A stretch of DNA of 64,000 nucleotides from Zygaena filipendulae (lineage: Eukaryota > Arthropoda > Insecta > Lepidoptera > Zygaenidae), in NCBI GenBank assembly GCA_907165275.2, contig OU015669.1, positions 332,501 to 396,500 of the forward strand, given 5' to 3'. How positions within the stretch are numbered: position 1 is the stretch's first letter; each line of letters starts with the position of its first letter. A model generated the notes under the pieces. The model was not told the origin of the DNA. It saw nothing but the letters and a program-made list of their open reading frames with translations, and searched no databases. This document shows, in pieces, positions 42,571-54,800 of this stretch. A program made the position numbers and the translations under genes.

Positions 42571-45500
42571 TAAGCAATATTACTTATGCATACGACACAA
42601 TGCTCACACGCCATATTGTGTAAATAAAAAAAAAATCCTATATCTTTCCATTAATATCGAATACCGCAGACCCTCGTCTAACCTTCCATTCTGTTATCTG
42701 TAGCAGTACTTTTTGTTGTGACAGTTTACTGTGTGTTTTATCTGAAATATGACAATTCCATATCACCTCAATTATTCTAATTAGGTTATCCTTAGTCTAT
42801 GACTCGTTCGTGACCTGTGACGAAAGAGGTTAATGATAAAAGCACGATTGCCCTTAACATCTGAAAGGGTCATATACCATCTGCTGGCACACAAAATTAA
42901 ATAATTACAGATCGTTTAAGAACAAACAACAATTTCAGGTTTAACATTGAAAGTATTTGTGTCTATGTTTTTTTTTACCCCTCAAATGCGTAATAATTGT
43001 TTAATTCCAAACTAGTTATAGTTACAGGAGGAATGCCGATGTTAAAGCGGATAAAATCGAATTTTCTAGACTTATACCTACAATAAAATGATTTTCTGGA
43101 ACCTTACAGTTAAGTGCCTTTAATTATTTTTGAAAGTTTAATTCCTGGAAATTAGTTATAAATGTCAAATCTTTCCATTCTTTATTTCAAAGTTAAATAA
43201 CAGCGAGTATTTGATCGTCCACAAACATTGCGCTCCGACGGTACACAATGGGCCACGAGCCCACGATCGAACTAGATGCGGGCCACTGTCGCTACGATAA
43301 CAATCGATTTTGAGCCGTGGCCTTTATGCTGTTGGTAACGGTGCGAAGAGATTAACTGTCGGTCAGACAAAAGTCATTATCGCTTGTCAGATGTATTGTT
43401 AACTGACTCCACTTCGATGAACCAGCGCGTTTGACCACTCCTCAAGCTGGTCAGTTAAGATTTGAGCTATGTCAAATCAAGCTATTTCCTGCGGCTATGC
43501 TCGTGTTTGCTAATGATAGCTAATGACATTTACATAGCATTTGTATTTTACAGTAAATAGATTACGTTCACAATTCAACTAAATATCTGAAATCATTATG
43601 AAACAAATAATCAAACGAGTAATAATGAAAATAAAATTGATAAATTACAATCAAGAGATAAATTTTTATTTGTAATATTTTAAGACATCATTAGCAACAC
43701 AAAATTTACCTACTGTTTAATAAATTCGTCAGTATTATTATCATTCTTATTCCATTATCTAAGCATGAAACTCAGTAAATCTCTGGCACGCATTTGAAAG
43801 TTACAAAACAAATAATATTATATCGGTAATATTGCGATGTTCAGCAAAATTATTGCAATTTCTGCTTGATTAGCGGGTTTAAATACGTACCTAGAAACAG
43901 TTTTCTAACTTTTTTAGCAACGACTTCAGCTTTTTGGCAAACACTGTATTGTGTATGTCTATTCATCGGTTAATAGCCTCACCAATAAGCTTGAGATAAT
44001 CGCGTGCAGATAATCCACGATCACTGGAGTGGCGCCGCGCCTCCGGTGGATCGGTGTTGGTAATTCGAAGCCACGTTACACACATATCCGCAAATATGAT
44101 CACGGTTTACTCGGATTACCGGCTTGTGACGTCACCGGGCCGCAGTCGGAGATACCTTAAGTAGTTGTCACTGATGTTGGCTCGTCATATCACAAATTAT
44201 GGAGTTTAACTTTAAATAAGGAAAGTATTTAAAAATAAAAATGACTTGAAATGAAAATAATAATTTATTGAAAAAAAACTTCATTATTTCTAATACAAAG
44301 AGCTGGAGATAAAATATGGATATTTTTTTTAAAAATGTGGATTTATACGGGTAAATTACCTACGTAGGTATTTGTCGGCGCGCGATGGCATACTTTTCGA
44401 TCCATCTCCCCGTTTAGGATATTATGCTCCGTCTGGGCGTTGCGCGCTATTTTCGTGAATGTTTTTTTTTTTATAGAAAAAACGACAAAAATTGATATTT
44501 TTAAAGATAATTGGGACGAGAACCGGACACTGAACAGCCTCTTCCAATAAATCCCTCGTTCAACTTTCCACCCTGTATTAAGTATTATTATAATAATTAT
44601 TATATTTATTTCTTACAACCTCTCAAACAAGTTGTACTTAAATAGTAAAATGGACGGTAAATCCCCGTCAATAGACAAGGGTCCCGGGCTCGGGTAGTTG
44701 TTATATTTTCCCCGGCACAACGACCGGATTAACCTGTCCTCGTTCCGGATTGCCCGGACTTGACGTCGGGATACCCGGATAAATAGTACAAGTGTATCGT
44801 CCGGCCAGATGAGTTTGATGCATTCCGTGCCGTAAAGATTTGGTAGGGACGGTTGACAAAGATACTGATGTTAACAACCCTATGGGCCGTAGAAGGAATT
44901 TTATTATAGTAAAGTAAACACGTTTCGTGTTTACGTGTATTAATAGGTATCGTTAGTAAAAATAAACACGTGCAATGCTTAGAGATTATAAAACAGCGCC
45001 ATCTGGTTCCAAACTAGTTTTACAACAAACAACAAAAATAAACGGCGCATAGTCTTCAATATGGTCGTTAATGGAACAGTGATGTGCCAAAAGCTACCAT
45101 TCCACATCAACCTAGTTCCGAGATATTTAGGTACGGTTAAAGTTTGACATAAGTTATTTACTGTTTTCTATTTTCATTATGTCAACAAAGACTTTTATTA
45201 ATGTGAAGATGTGGGAGATTGTCAGATTGAAATCAAACTTAGCTACATTAAAGTAGAGACGATTTTACGTTGGATGGTGTATGTAAGTCAATTTTGGCCA
45301 AGTTGTGGATTGGTATGATGTGGCACGACACGGTCCAATTTTGGTGAATTATATTTGTTCTAATCTACCATGTTGCTGGTTGCTGCTGGTTCCATTCAGA
45401 ACCGCGTAGCAAGTAGTTAGAACAGAGCTGTAGGACTTAACACATACGATCAAACACTTTTTCTTTTATTCTTATTTTTTTTACTCACACAAAAATTAGT

Positions 45501-46049
45501 TAGTTATACCTTTTTTACTTGGGCTAGATACAAAATCCCAGTGGGTTTTCGTATCACATGTAGCATTACATTATACTCTGTAACAACGTACCAAGCATTT
45601 TTTTAAATTGAACTCGATGCAGCACGCTTCTGCTCTGGATTTTTTTTCTCAATTATTGGTGCCTAACAAGGTAAACTGGTGTGGGGCGTCCGTGCCTTAT
45701 CTCTGCTCCTTATTACCTTACATCGACTCTTATCCGATACTTATAAATACTCTCCTTACCCTTTGATGAATAAAGTTTCGTAGTTTCCTATGCCTCTAGA
45801 ATTGAAGAGTGATAAAGTCACCGATTTGCAAATGTCACCCAGGTTCATAAAGCTACATTTTTTATCTTTGACAGCTAAATCTATCTTCTATATAGATTAG
45901 AGACTATAAAAGTGGCCGGATAGTCGGCTTTACCGACTAGTCGCCGACTAGTCGGAACATCTCAAATAGAAACGAAACGTATCATAACTTCCAAATGGCT
46001 GCACAAATTGGATTTTTTATTGTGTTCGTTATTGTCAGGACAAGGTTCG
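42571..46049. other. Longest repeat-poor intronic stretch (~3.5 kb)
   Basis: No open frame of interest and few repeats. GC-richer unique islands at 43205-43470, 43985-44165 (with TCGGATTACCGG and a TGACGTCA at 44127-44134), 44370-44450 and 44640-44850 (several CCGGAT/ATCCGG motifs). These are the best candidates here for conserved intronic enhancers. 45925-45957 holds a doubled CCGACTAGTCGG-type palindrome. Confidence 0.45.
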
Positions 46050-46216
46050 TATAAAAAAAGTTTGGAATTCTTGCGTAAATTCTGAATCTACGAAACGGAT
46101 GGACCAATTTTGACGGGACTTTCGCTGCTTATTAGCTGATAATGAGTAAATTAGGGTACTTTGGAGTTCTTGCAGGAATTCTGATTGATGCGGGTGAAAC
46201 CGTGGGGTACAGCTAG
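46050..46216 (+). mobile_element. Helitron copy, degenerate body
   Basis: 'acgaaacggatggaccaattttgacgggactttcgctgcttatt'. 3' TGCGGGTGAAACCGTGGGGTACAGCTAG|T. Confidence 0.6.
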
Positions 46217-46802
46217 TATGTTTTATGATTTGTGTTGTGTTGATTCATCATGCATGCTCCTAAGATTCGCTGGGAAGGCTCGACAAATTCGTCAAAAATA
46301 GGAGTCACAATTTTTTTGCAAAAAGAAAGAAAACACTTTAAAAAATTGCTGCCTATATATTATTTTTAGAGAATTGCTTTCAACCGCAATTTCGTTAAGT
46401 GTTCTAAAATTACGTAGAGTATTGCGGCGATGAGGGAAAATAACAATTGTGACGTATCTCAGCTCGTCTCGCGAAATGTACCAGGGCCACATAAAATAAT
46501 TGAGAATTCCTGTGACGCACTAAAAGCTGTGCACTCACAGCGATGGGGTAAGCTGAGCCACCTGGAAGTCATACTGCCCTGTTATGCGAGCTTGAAAGGT
46601 GGGGAAATTGTATTCATCAAAATACAAATGAAAACTTAAAGCCAGTAGTTGTTAAAACGACCACAAAGTTTATGTCCCTTCTCGCAGTTTCCCACAAAAA
46701 GTCTTCAAATACACCTTTCTTCTCAAAAAATTAAAATAACAACTCTAAGTTATAGTTCTTTCATATGAACCCTCATACCCTTTTTCTTTCTTCCTTTTTA
46801 TA
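46217..46802. other. Intronic DNA; one unproven ATG frame
   Basis: 46430-46639 is a 69-codon ATG frame (MRENNNCDVSQLVSRN...) over unique, GC-richer DNA. No domain, splice site or neighbour supports it as an exon. Confidence 0.3.
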
Positions 46803-46985
46803 TAATGCATCTAGCCAGTTTCAAGTAAAATTAATTAGATCTATGTATTTTCTATTAAAATGCTTCGTTGTATGGTTTGAAATTGCAAGCCACGGTACTA
46901 TAGCTTGCAAGCACTATCTCGAAGCTCTTGGAGGAAACCGAAGAAATCGGCTCGAAATGTCATATGTCTTCTTGAGCACATAAAA
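46803..46985 (+). repeat. Unclassified repeat, copy 2
   Basis: Inverted relative of 37205-37402. Encodes ASHGTIACKHYLEALGGNRR and NRLEMSY in the plus frame up to TAA at ~46981. Confidence 0.6.
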
Positions 46986-47138
46986 AACTAACTCTGAAAA
47001 TTATTGTCCAAAACAGCACCTTATAACAGAACAAAATGTATTTTTTTAAATATTTCAAAATCAAAATTAGCCAAATCGGTCCAGCCATTCTCCAGGTTTA
47101 TCGAGACAAACGAACAGCAATTCATTTTTATATGTATA

Positions 47139-47335
47139 CTAGCTGTCCCTCGCGATTTCATCCGCGGTAATTTCGGAGTTCCCGCGGGAATTCCGGGATA
47201 AAAACTATCCTATCTTCTAAGTTGGACCATATTATAGATGGTTACAAAATTTTATCAAAATCCATTCAGTAGTTTCGGAGTCCATCGCGGACAAACAACG
47301 TGACACGTGATTTATATATATTAGACTAGCTGTCC
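47139..47335 (-). mobile_element. Helitron, 'CACGTGTCACGTTGTTTGTC' subtype, tandem unit 1
   Basis: CTAG (47142-47139), hairpin CGCGATTTCATCCGCGG, and 5' TCTAATATATATAAATCACG starting at 47335, directly against the next unit's CTAG. Confidence 0.8.
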
Positions 47336-47555
47336 CCCGCGATTTCATCCGCGGTAACTTCGGAGTTCCCGCGGTGGTTGCGGGAAAAAATTACTCTATG
47401 TCCTTCAGTTCCCGAGGGAGTTCCGGGATAAAAACTATCCTATCTTTTAAGTTGGACCATATTATAAATGGTTGCAAAATTTTATCAAAATCCGTTCAGT
47501 AGTTTCGGAGTCCATCGCGGACAAACAACGTGACACGTGATTTATATATATTAGA
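47336..47555 (-). mobile_element. Helitron, same subtype, tandem unit 2
   Basis: CTAG (47339-47336), same hairpin, an extra 'ggttgcgggaaaaaattactctatgtccttcagttcccgaggg' block, and 5' TC at 47555. (TAGA)n follows. The block is shared with 57759-57988. Confidence 0.8.
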
Positions 47556-48266
47556 TTAGATAGATAGATAAGTATATGACTGCATGTGATGATACTGTAA
47601 TAGCTGCTAACGTGCACGTCGAATTAAATCGAAAAATACTCAAAAACAAATAAATACTTAGTACGATAAAAACATAGACTTTTGATTTTTTTTTCTGTCT
47701 TTAATTATATTTATTCGATAATCGAACTTCTAATCTTATATTAGTAATTTACCTATCTGATACTTTTAAAAGTCAATTCTTTTTACACAACCTCTATCCT
47801 TAATGTTATTCAGAACATGTCGGGCCGTTATAAATTTATCGCCCGACGATGTATAAATTTAATGCACAACTCTAGTTTCTGGTCATTAAATAAATGGCCC
47901 AGCAATGCTTCTAAATGCGTAATTGTGGCGCACTCACTCGGCGGGTAGCGGTAGCTGGGTTGGGGGTGAACTGGGGGTGAAACGGGGGTGAGTTAGGGGT
48001 GGGTCGAGAGTGCACTCATCACGTGCCGAGTTTAGGAAGTCGCAGCAAATTGTTGGTTATTTGCACGGAGTGTGATTTCTATACCACTAAATGGCTTCAA
48101 TGCATCTGTGTATTTTAAACTTGTATATTTAGTGCAGTGTCATGTTAATTGTAGCTTTGATAGTAATTGCTGCGAGATTTTGTGTTGTATATGGTAATTA
48201 TAGCACTGTAATTTCTTAACTCTTTCAGCTTAGGTTTGGTTTAACATTGATACCAAGGCGTTATCA
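47556..48266. other. Intronic DNA with a G-rich tract
   Basis: Unique. Contains the G-quadruplex candidate listed below and a CACGTG at ~48020. Confidence 0.4.
47957..48003 (+). other. G-quadruplex-forming candidate
   Basis: Six G-tracts (3, 5, 5, 5, 4 and 3 G) separated by loops of 2, 6, 6, 7 and 1 bases, with the repeating motif GGGGGTGAAC. It fits the G(3+)N(1-7) rule four times over. Confidence 0.6.
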
Positions 48267-48464
48267 TCCTACTAATATTATAAATGTGAAAGTGTGGATG
48301 TTTGGATGTTTGTTACTCAATCACGCAAAATTGGCTGAACGGATTTGAATGAAATTTGGCATGCACGTTATCAGGGGTACAGAGAAGGACATAGGGTACT
48401 TTTATCCCGGAATTCCCGCGGGAACTCCAAAATTACCGCGGTTGAAACCGCGGGGCACAGCTAG
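48267..48464 (+). mobile_element. Complete non-autonomous Helitron (198 bp), best exemplar
   Basis: A|TCCTACTAATATTATAAATG at the 5' end. 3' hairpin CCGCGGTTGAAACCGCGG, 8 bp from CTAG|T. All textbook Helitron end features are intact, with no target duplication. Confidence 0.85.
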
Positions 48465-48504
48465 TGTGAATATAAAACAACTTACGAAAACTTGACTTTT
48501 ATAT

Positions 48505-48640
48505 ACATACTTAAACCTTCCTCTACAATCACTCTATCTATTGGTGAAAACTGCATGAAAATCTGGTCAGTGGTTTTTGAGTTTATTGCTAACAGACCTA
48601 CAGAGCGGCGGAGGACTTTTTTATATAATATCTATAGTGA
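48505..48640 (-). mobile_element. Helitron fragment
   Basis: 'ccttcctctacaatcactctatctattggtgaaaactgcatgaaaatc...gagcggcggaggacttttttatataatatcta'. 3' hairpin missing. Confidence 0.55.
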
Positions 48641-50570
48641 TATTAACAATAAGTATAGAATAGATCTGGTATTTGGGGTCCTTGAATCTCGAAGCAAGGC
48701 CAAAGCTTTCTATTAGCGGTAACAAAGTTGCCTCCAATTACACACAAACCTACTCCATACTCAGAATGACACCTCTCAAGGCTAAAGACAGCAACTACAC
48801 GGATTCTCGCTTTCCCCAATCCTGGCACTATATACGCGGCGTTCATAAATCGGCAGCCACAAGCGAGTCTCCTTCAAAAACTCCTTAATTTTCCTAAACT
48901 TAGCTCCGACAGAACACGGGAAAACCCTTTCCTTTGTGAGGCAATAATTTCGTATCACAGCATTAAGTATAACTGCTATAGGGCTGTCAGAAAGTTTCTT
49001 TTGTATTTTTGTTATCATTTTCTCCAATTTTCTTCATGAGCATATTATACAACGTGTTAATGAATTAACTGAAAACCTAATACACCCCATTTACAAAAAT
49101 AAACAATAATATGATCAAAATATATTTTATTTCGAAAAAAAAATATACTTTAAAAGTTATTCAACATTAGTTTGGAAGTGACCTATCTACGAAATTCCAA
49201 GCGCTACGCCCGCGCCTACCGGTTCGAATTTTATTGCTGCGGGCGGCGTACGCGCCAAATATTGTATTATAAATAATTTAAACATGGGCAGATAAAAATT
49301 AAAAAATATAACCTATATTAAAACATAGAGCGATCGATTCGCTAGTAGATTCTGATTAGATAAACTACTTTCTAGTTTTCAGTTAATTAATTAACACGTT
49401 GTATACATAATACGGAATACCAAAAGTAGATATCTATATCCACCGGAAACTGGAGAATATAATTTCATAGACGAGGTGGATATTTTACTGATTTATATTA
49501 TTATAATTTAGTTTTTTATGAAACGAGCATACCCGAGAATTTCTCGCTCGTCTCGTCTCTTGGGAAATCTGCTTTTCGAGAGTGGCAAATATGAAAAACA
49601 TATTAGGATGTAACGTAACGATATTCAAGTTGGTATTGTCCGACACACACAGCAGCGACAGCCCTCACGGCTGTCACCTCTAGACTCACCGCCACGTTCC
49701 AAGACGTGGGGAGGCACGGAACCAGCGAGGGGCAGACTTATTCTCTGGTAAGACCATCAGTAACGACAGGAGACGAATGCCTATCGCTATACATTCGAAT
49801 AAGTGTCCCGAATAACACAAGAAACTCCTTTATACGCAGTAACAGTGTTGTACCCAGTCGTATCCAGGGCCCTTATTCACTATGACCAACAACATTCCTT
49901 GCCCATAACGCGCGTCCCAAAAACGCATTTCCAAACGACGAGGGAGAGACAGTTTTTGCGGCGTCTTGTCTTAGCGCAGCGTGTTACGGCCTGTATGAAT
50001 ATGGGCCCAGCTAGGGTTGTGTCATCGCTCAGACAGACGTACGGGCTGACTGATTGATCGCACTCCACAGTAAAGCGAGCACGTGATCGGAGCGTGGACG
50101 TGCGGAGATTTCATTCCTTTGCCACTTCTCTCGAATGTCACATTGAAGGAAAGTAATGAGCACTTATTTAAACATTCAACACATGTGCGCGTCACACGGT
50201 TTACCTCGTTCGTTCTTTTTTGTATTTTAGTGAAAAAAAAGAGATAATATTCGCCTACGAAACTAGGATAGGGGAAAACATTCGGGCGAGTCTACGCAAA
50301 TAGATGGCATCGCTGCGTGAAATGGAATGTCACGCGACGTTTTTCTGGAAATTTGATGTTTTTTTTTTTTTTTTCCGCCTTCGTCATCGAAGTGTTACCT
50401 AGGTTTCCGTCGCAACAAGCTGTGCGTGCGAATGAGACGTAATGAGACCTGTGATATAACTGGCTCCATGATGTATCAAACTTGACGCTTATTTTGGATA
50501 ATTCTGCATTGGTTAAGCTTGATATCAAAAAATTTGATCTAAAAGTGGTAGGTTCGAGTATACGAGTATA
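48641..50570. other. Intronic DNA, no convincing gene
   Basis: Unique. Short frames at 48643-49027 overlap on both strands without motifs. 49620-49760 is GC-richer and ends in an isolated CTG|GTAAGA donor-like site with no supported exon. Poly-T at 50360-50374. Confidence 0.4.
49867..50008. repeat. Short inverted-repeat element (142 bp)
   Basis: GGGCCCTTATTCA at 49867 and TGAATATGGGCCC ending at 50008. The interior is GC-richer (GCGGCGTCTTGTCTTAGCGC). Looks like a MITE; class unknown. Confidence 0.5.
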
Positions 50571-50607
50571 CTGGAAGGGGGTCTTATTGACCTCTAGCTG
50601 GCTCCAA

Positions 50608-50807
50608 TCCCTAATAATATTATAAATTCGAAAGTAACTCTGTCTGTCTGTTTGTTACGCTTTCACGCCTTGACGGCTCAACCAATCATCATGAAATTTT
50701 GCACACACATTGTCAGGGGTACAGAGAAGGACATAAGGTAGTTTTTCTCCCGGAATTCCCGCGGAAACTCCGAAATTAAGGCGGGTAAAACCGCGGGGAA
50801 AAGCTAT
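50608..50807 (+). mobile_element. Helitron copy with shared 5' flank
   Basis: TCCCTAATAATATTATAAATTCG. 3' GGCGGGTAAAACCGCGGGGAAAAGCTAT. The 37 bp before it (50571-50607) recur, inverted, beside 51689-51884. Confidence 0.75.
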
Positions 50808-51282
50808 TAATAAATAATCGAGTTTAGAGTGCAGTTGTAAATGCCATCAAAAGTTAGTGTTTTCTCAATTTTATTTTCCAAATTAAATATCCTCTCAAAA
50901 GCAAAGTATTGAAATTATTTTTGTTAAAATAAAGTATTGACTTTATTTTTGTATTCACAACATTTACTTTGTCATGATTACTATATACCCACTGTCCTAG
51001 TATTGACAAAGGGTCAGCCCGTCCGTCTGTCCGAGACATATTAAATCTTTTGGCAGAATCTTAATTTGGGGTCTTTTCTCATTGTTTTGTCGGTCCCATT
51101 TCCCTCTGTCACGCAATATAAGGCAAGACAAATTCTCCAGCAAAATAACATAGTTCAGAGTCGTGTTTCTTTAAAAGATGATATTTAACGTTGATTTTAT
51201 TTTAATTAGTCCACGCTTGCTTGCTAATGATTGACAATTAAAATATCCGACAGGGAAAATCAGTTGTATTTCACCTATAGCT
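50808..51282. other. Intronic DNA, no gene seen
   Basis: Unique AT-rich sequence. Confidence 0.3.
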
Positions 51283-51395
51283 GTTCCCCATGGTTTTAGC
51301 GTTAATTTCGTAGTTCCTGCAGAAATTCAGGGATCTAAAGTACCGTATGTCCGTAAAGCGTGAAAGCGTAACAAATAATGTATGTAGAAGTAAAA
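51283..51395 (-). mobile_element. Degenerate Helitron
   Basis: 'gctgttccccatggttttagcgttaatttcgtagttcctgcagaaattcaggg...cgtaaagcgtgaaagcgtaacaaa'. The centre is deleted. Confidence 0.5.
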
Positions 51396-51688
51396 CATGT
51401 ATGAACAAATAAATAAATAAAATAAATGACTCAAAAAAAAAAAAATAAGCAATGAAACCCATTCGCATTTTTTAAGGATTTAGTATGGATTTAATCATGT
51501 CGTTTGAAATGCCACAACAAGCGGCAACCCTGACTCATCGCACCACGAGCCCGCAGCCGGAGTGGGCAGGCGTGTTCGTCGGCTGACTTCTTAATCTTGT
51601 GATCAAGCACTTCGCACACAGTCGCTGGCCAAGCCACAAGCGACAGCGGCTACATTCTAGCGGCAGAAACGCTGTAGGTACACTAAAA
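51396..51688. other. Intronic DNA, GC-richer patch
   Basis: 51535-51675 is unique and GC-richer. No recognisable frame. Confidence 0.3.
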
Positions 51689-51884
51689 CTAGTTGTCCCA
51701 GCGGTTTCACCCGTGTTAATGTCAGAGTTCCTACTGGAAAAAGTACCCTGCATCCGTCTCCATACTCCTGACGACGCGTATGCAAAATTTCATGGTGATC
51801 AGTTGAGCCGTTAAGGCGTGAAAGCGTAACAGACATACAGACAGACAGACAGAGTTCCTTTCGCTTTTATAATATTAGTAAGGA
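51689..51884 (-). mobile_element. Helitron copy with shared 5' flank
   Basis: CTAG 51692-51689, hairpin CAGCGGTTTCACCCGTG, (CAGA)4, 5' TCCTTACTAATATTATAAAAGC at 51884. The adjacent 51885-51921 matches 50571-50607 inverted (36 of 37). Confidence 0.75.
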
Positions 51885-51921
51885 TTGGAGCTAGCTAGAG
51901 GTCAATAAGACCCCCTTCCAG

Positions 51922-53163
51922 TAATTCTAAAAAATCTTTCATTGACTGGAAACTATAGTCAGTATTCTGAGTGACAGATAACTTTTTATCTCGTAAAAGC
52001 TATTAAGTATGTAGTTAAGAATAATAACTTAGGTCTTGAAATAGGAGTTAAAGTACTTTCTTTTACTTAAGGTACTACTAATAGTAATAAGTAAGTAATC
52101 AGCCGTATTTAATAAAAAATAAGTCGAATCGATTCAAAACAAGTTTTGAGTCGCTTATTTTTTCGTTATATTAATGGGGAAATCGGATAGATGATTGTTC
52201 CCGCTGCAGCTTATGACAAAGGTCACGGATTATCCGGACTTGCGGTTTGTATCCGGGTTAAAGTTTGTCATCGTCACATCGAGGTCGGGCTTCTAGAGTT
52301 TTTTGGCCTATATATTCCACTTGTCCTTAGCATTTAACCACAATCCGTTTTGTTTTTGCACCTGTACTCGTATAAGTAGAATACGTACCTAAATTTTGAC
52401 CGCAGCTTTTCTCGCTTGAAACGAAGTATAGGTATGTCGCCACGCCACTGTCGCGTTCTTCATAAACTAAGTTTTAACTTAGTTGGTTTGAATTTCATTT
52501 TGTTATTGTATATCTTCTGTTTTCAATTTGTAATTGTGAAAATGCTAAGACGAATTTATTTTCAATTTTCATGTTTATAGATTTCTCAGCAAAAATAAAT
52601 ATTTCATTTCAAAAAGCTATTTAGCAAAATTTTACGCTACAAAATATAGCGAAAGGTTAAGTTTTCTTTAGAAATAGAAGTCGGTTTGAAAGTGTCACGG
52701 AGCGGGGCGGCCGGAAGTCGGTCGCGGTACTGGAAATAAAAGTTAGTCGAGTCGAGTCGTGATGAAATGAAAGAATTCGCGCACTAATCCTTTCCTTCGT
52801 TCGGGAATCTTCGTGCCGCAACTTTCTATGGGTAAGCTGAGGTCTTATCTCTAAGATTAACTACACTCTAAACCACAAAAAAGGCACGTAGATCAACATA
52901 ACAGTTGACTTGTATAAGCGCCATTTGAGCTTTTTATCTACTAGCTAGATAGCTATCTCCGCTGGCTACGTATACGCATAGAGTTCGGGAACTCTTAGAT
53001 GTTTCTCTCATTTATTTCAAGGTTCCACATTGAATCTATTCTGTTTCAGCTGGATTCTATACTAGGAATAAAGTGTTGAAAATTATGGACCCAGAGTCAG
53101 AACTGCTCAGGACACAACAAACCGACAAACAGTCTCAAATCCCCAGAACTGACGTATTTCATT
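51922..53163. other. Intronic DNA, no gene seen
   Basis: Unique. GC-richer parts near 52195-52290 and 52690-52760. Confidence 0.35.
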
Positions 53164-53385
53164 TCTATATTAATAATATTATAAAGAGGAAAGGTTTGTA
53201 TGTACGTATGTTTATAACGAATTGGCTCAAAAAGTACTGGACCGATTTTAAAAATTCTTTCACCATATGAATGCTACATTATTTTATACATATTGAATGC
53301 TACTGATTATATAGGCTATATTGTAATCCGGAATTCTCGTGGAAACTCTGAAATTACCGCGGGTGAAAATGCGCGTAACAGCTAT
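53164..53385 (+). mobile_element. Helitron tandem, unit 1
   Basis: TCTATATTAATAATATTATA 5' end. 'aaagtactggaccgattttaaaaattctttcacc'. 3' CCGCGGGTGAAAATGCGCG and CAGCTAT. Confidence 0.65.
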
Positions 53386-53526
53386 CTCTGGATCTACTGA
53401 ACCGATTTTGAAAATTCTTTCACTTACAGGAAGCTACAGTGATCCTGAGCGATATAGAGTACTTTTATCCTGGAATTTCCGCGGGAACTCTGAAATTACC
53501 GCGGGTGAAACCGCGGGAACAGCTAG
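53386..53526 (+). mobile_element. Helitron tandem, unit 2
   Basis: Begins directly after unit 1 with 'ctctggatctactgaaccgattttg', lacks the 5' terminal ~50 bp, and ends CCGCGGGTGAAACCGCGGGAACAGCTAG|T. Confidence 0.7.
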
Positions 53527-54439
53527 TATTTTATAACTGTTTCAATTGTATGGTAAGCACGGAAAATATTCATTAGGCATTGAGGACATAGCCAAAATCA
53601 GACAAACTGCTATACAATTTGTGAATACATATTTTTAACTTTCCGCAATTTTCGAATTCGTTATCGTTATGATAACCTAATTCTGGCGTCGACTGTACGG
53701 GCCTGCGTATTCCGTTCACGGATTAGGGCTGGCGACTGGTGAGCACACAACGCTTATCGGCTAATTGATCGCAAACGCCCCGACTGTACAGTGTACACCT
53801 GAGTTCTATAGAGCTGGGAAAACATGCTCGGCTAATTATTATCGATGTCGATAATTTGAATCGTAAGTTGAAATCTTTGTAAATCTTAAAAAAATCTTAA
53901 TATTCCTAGGGACAGTGCGATCAAGAATCTCGACTGCTGAAATTGCAATATAGCGTGAAGAATCGATATTTTATCAGATATCAGGCCGTAGGTATATGTA
54001 TAGAATTGTTAGAACTATATAATAATTTCCATTGTGTTTAGTCTTGTCACAGATAATATAATACTGTCTTGTTGAACTATTACCGTTTTATCGATATCGA
54101 TAATGTTAATGTTCTCTAATATCCTCTTCACGGTGCCGAACAGCTACCACGTTAACCGCTTAACGTTCGATACGTGGCCGCACGGTGTGTGCAAATATCG
54201 ATTGTGCATGGCTGAGTCTTTTGCACATCACTAGCTTTGCTATTAAGACATTAGTGCGGTGGTGTGTTTAGTGTCGGGTAGTTGGATTAAATTTGTAATT
54301 ACAGCTCCGCAGGTATATGGTTAATTAAGATTGATTACATTATGGCAACTATTCAAATATGTAGTCGAGAATTAAATGAAATATATTGAGGTAGGTTGCA
54401 AATATGCTACCGCAGTGTGTAGTGTGCGGTATCGTAATT
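53527..54439. other. Intronic DNA, no gene seen
   Basis: Unique. Several ATCGATATCGATAAT-like palindromic patches (53842-53860, 54088-54104). Confidence 0.35.
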
Positions 54440-54620
54440 TGACGGTGTTTCACCTGCGTTAATTTCAGAGTTCCCGCAAGAATTCCGGGATAAAAATACC
54501 ATATGTCCTTCTCTGTGCTCCTGACACAATGTATGCAAAATTTCGTGACGCTCGGTCAAGCCGTTAACTCGTGAATAGATAACACACAAATAAACTCAGA
54601 TTTGCATTTATTAAGTAAGG
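54440..54620 (-). mobile_element. Helitron, 3' terminus eroded
   Basis: 'gtgtttcacctgcgttaatttcagagttcccgcaagaattccggg', GTTAACGGCTTGACCG-type body, 5' 'ccttacttaataaatgcaaatctgag'. Confidence 0.6.
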
Positions 54621-54751
54621 CTGGCTCTGTCGTTTTACGATTCGGAATATCGATTGGGAATATTGACCGATAATTCTTGGAAGGAATGACGGATTTATCA
54701 ACGCGCACAATAAACCGCTGTTTCTAAAAACGTTAACTAAGTACTTTTGAT

Positions 54752-54800
54752 CGAACGAACGAACAAATGAACAAACAAACGAACGAACGGACGAACGACC
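54752..54800 (+). repeat. (GAAC)n / (GAACAAAC)n microsatellite
   Basis: Imperfect tetramer tract CGAACGAACGAACAAATG... for about 49 bp. Confidence 0.8.

Noticed and set aside
49620..49750. Exon-like GC patch ending CTG|GTAAGA.
   Set aside because: The upstream acceptor is weak, the frame does not resemble a protein and the phase fit to neighbouring exons is unsupported.
32473..53725. Recurrent GGATTA (TAATCC, K50 homeodomain type) motifs in GC-rich unique islands (near 32473, 44112, 44732, 52229, 53720).
   Set aside because: A 6-mer is expected many times in 64 kb, and no background statistics could be computed.
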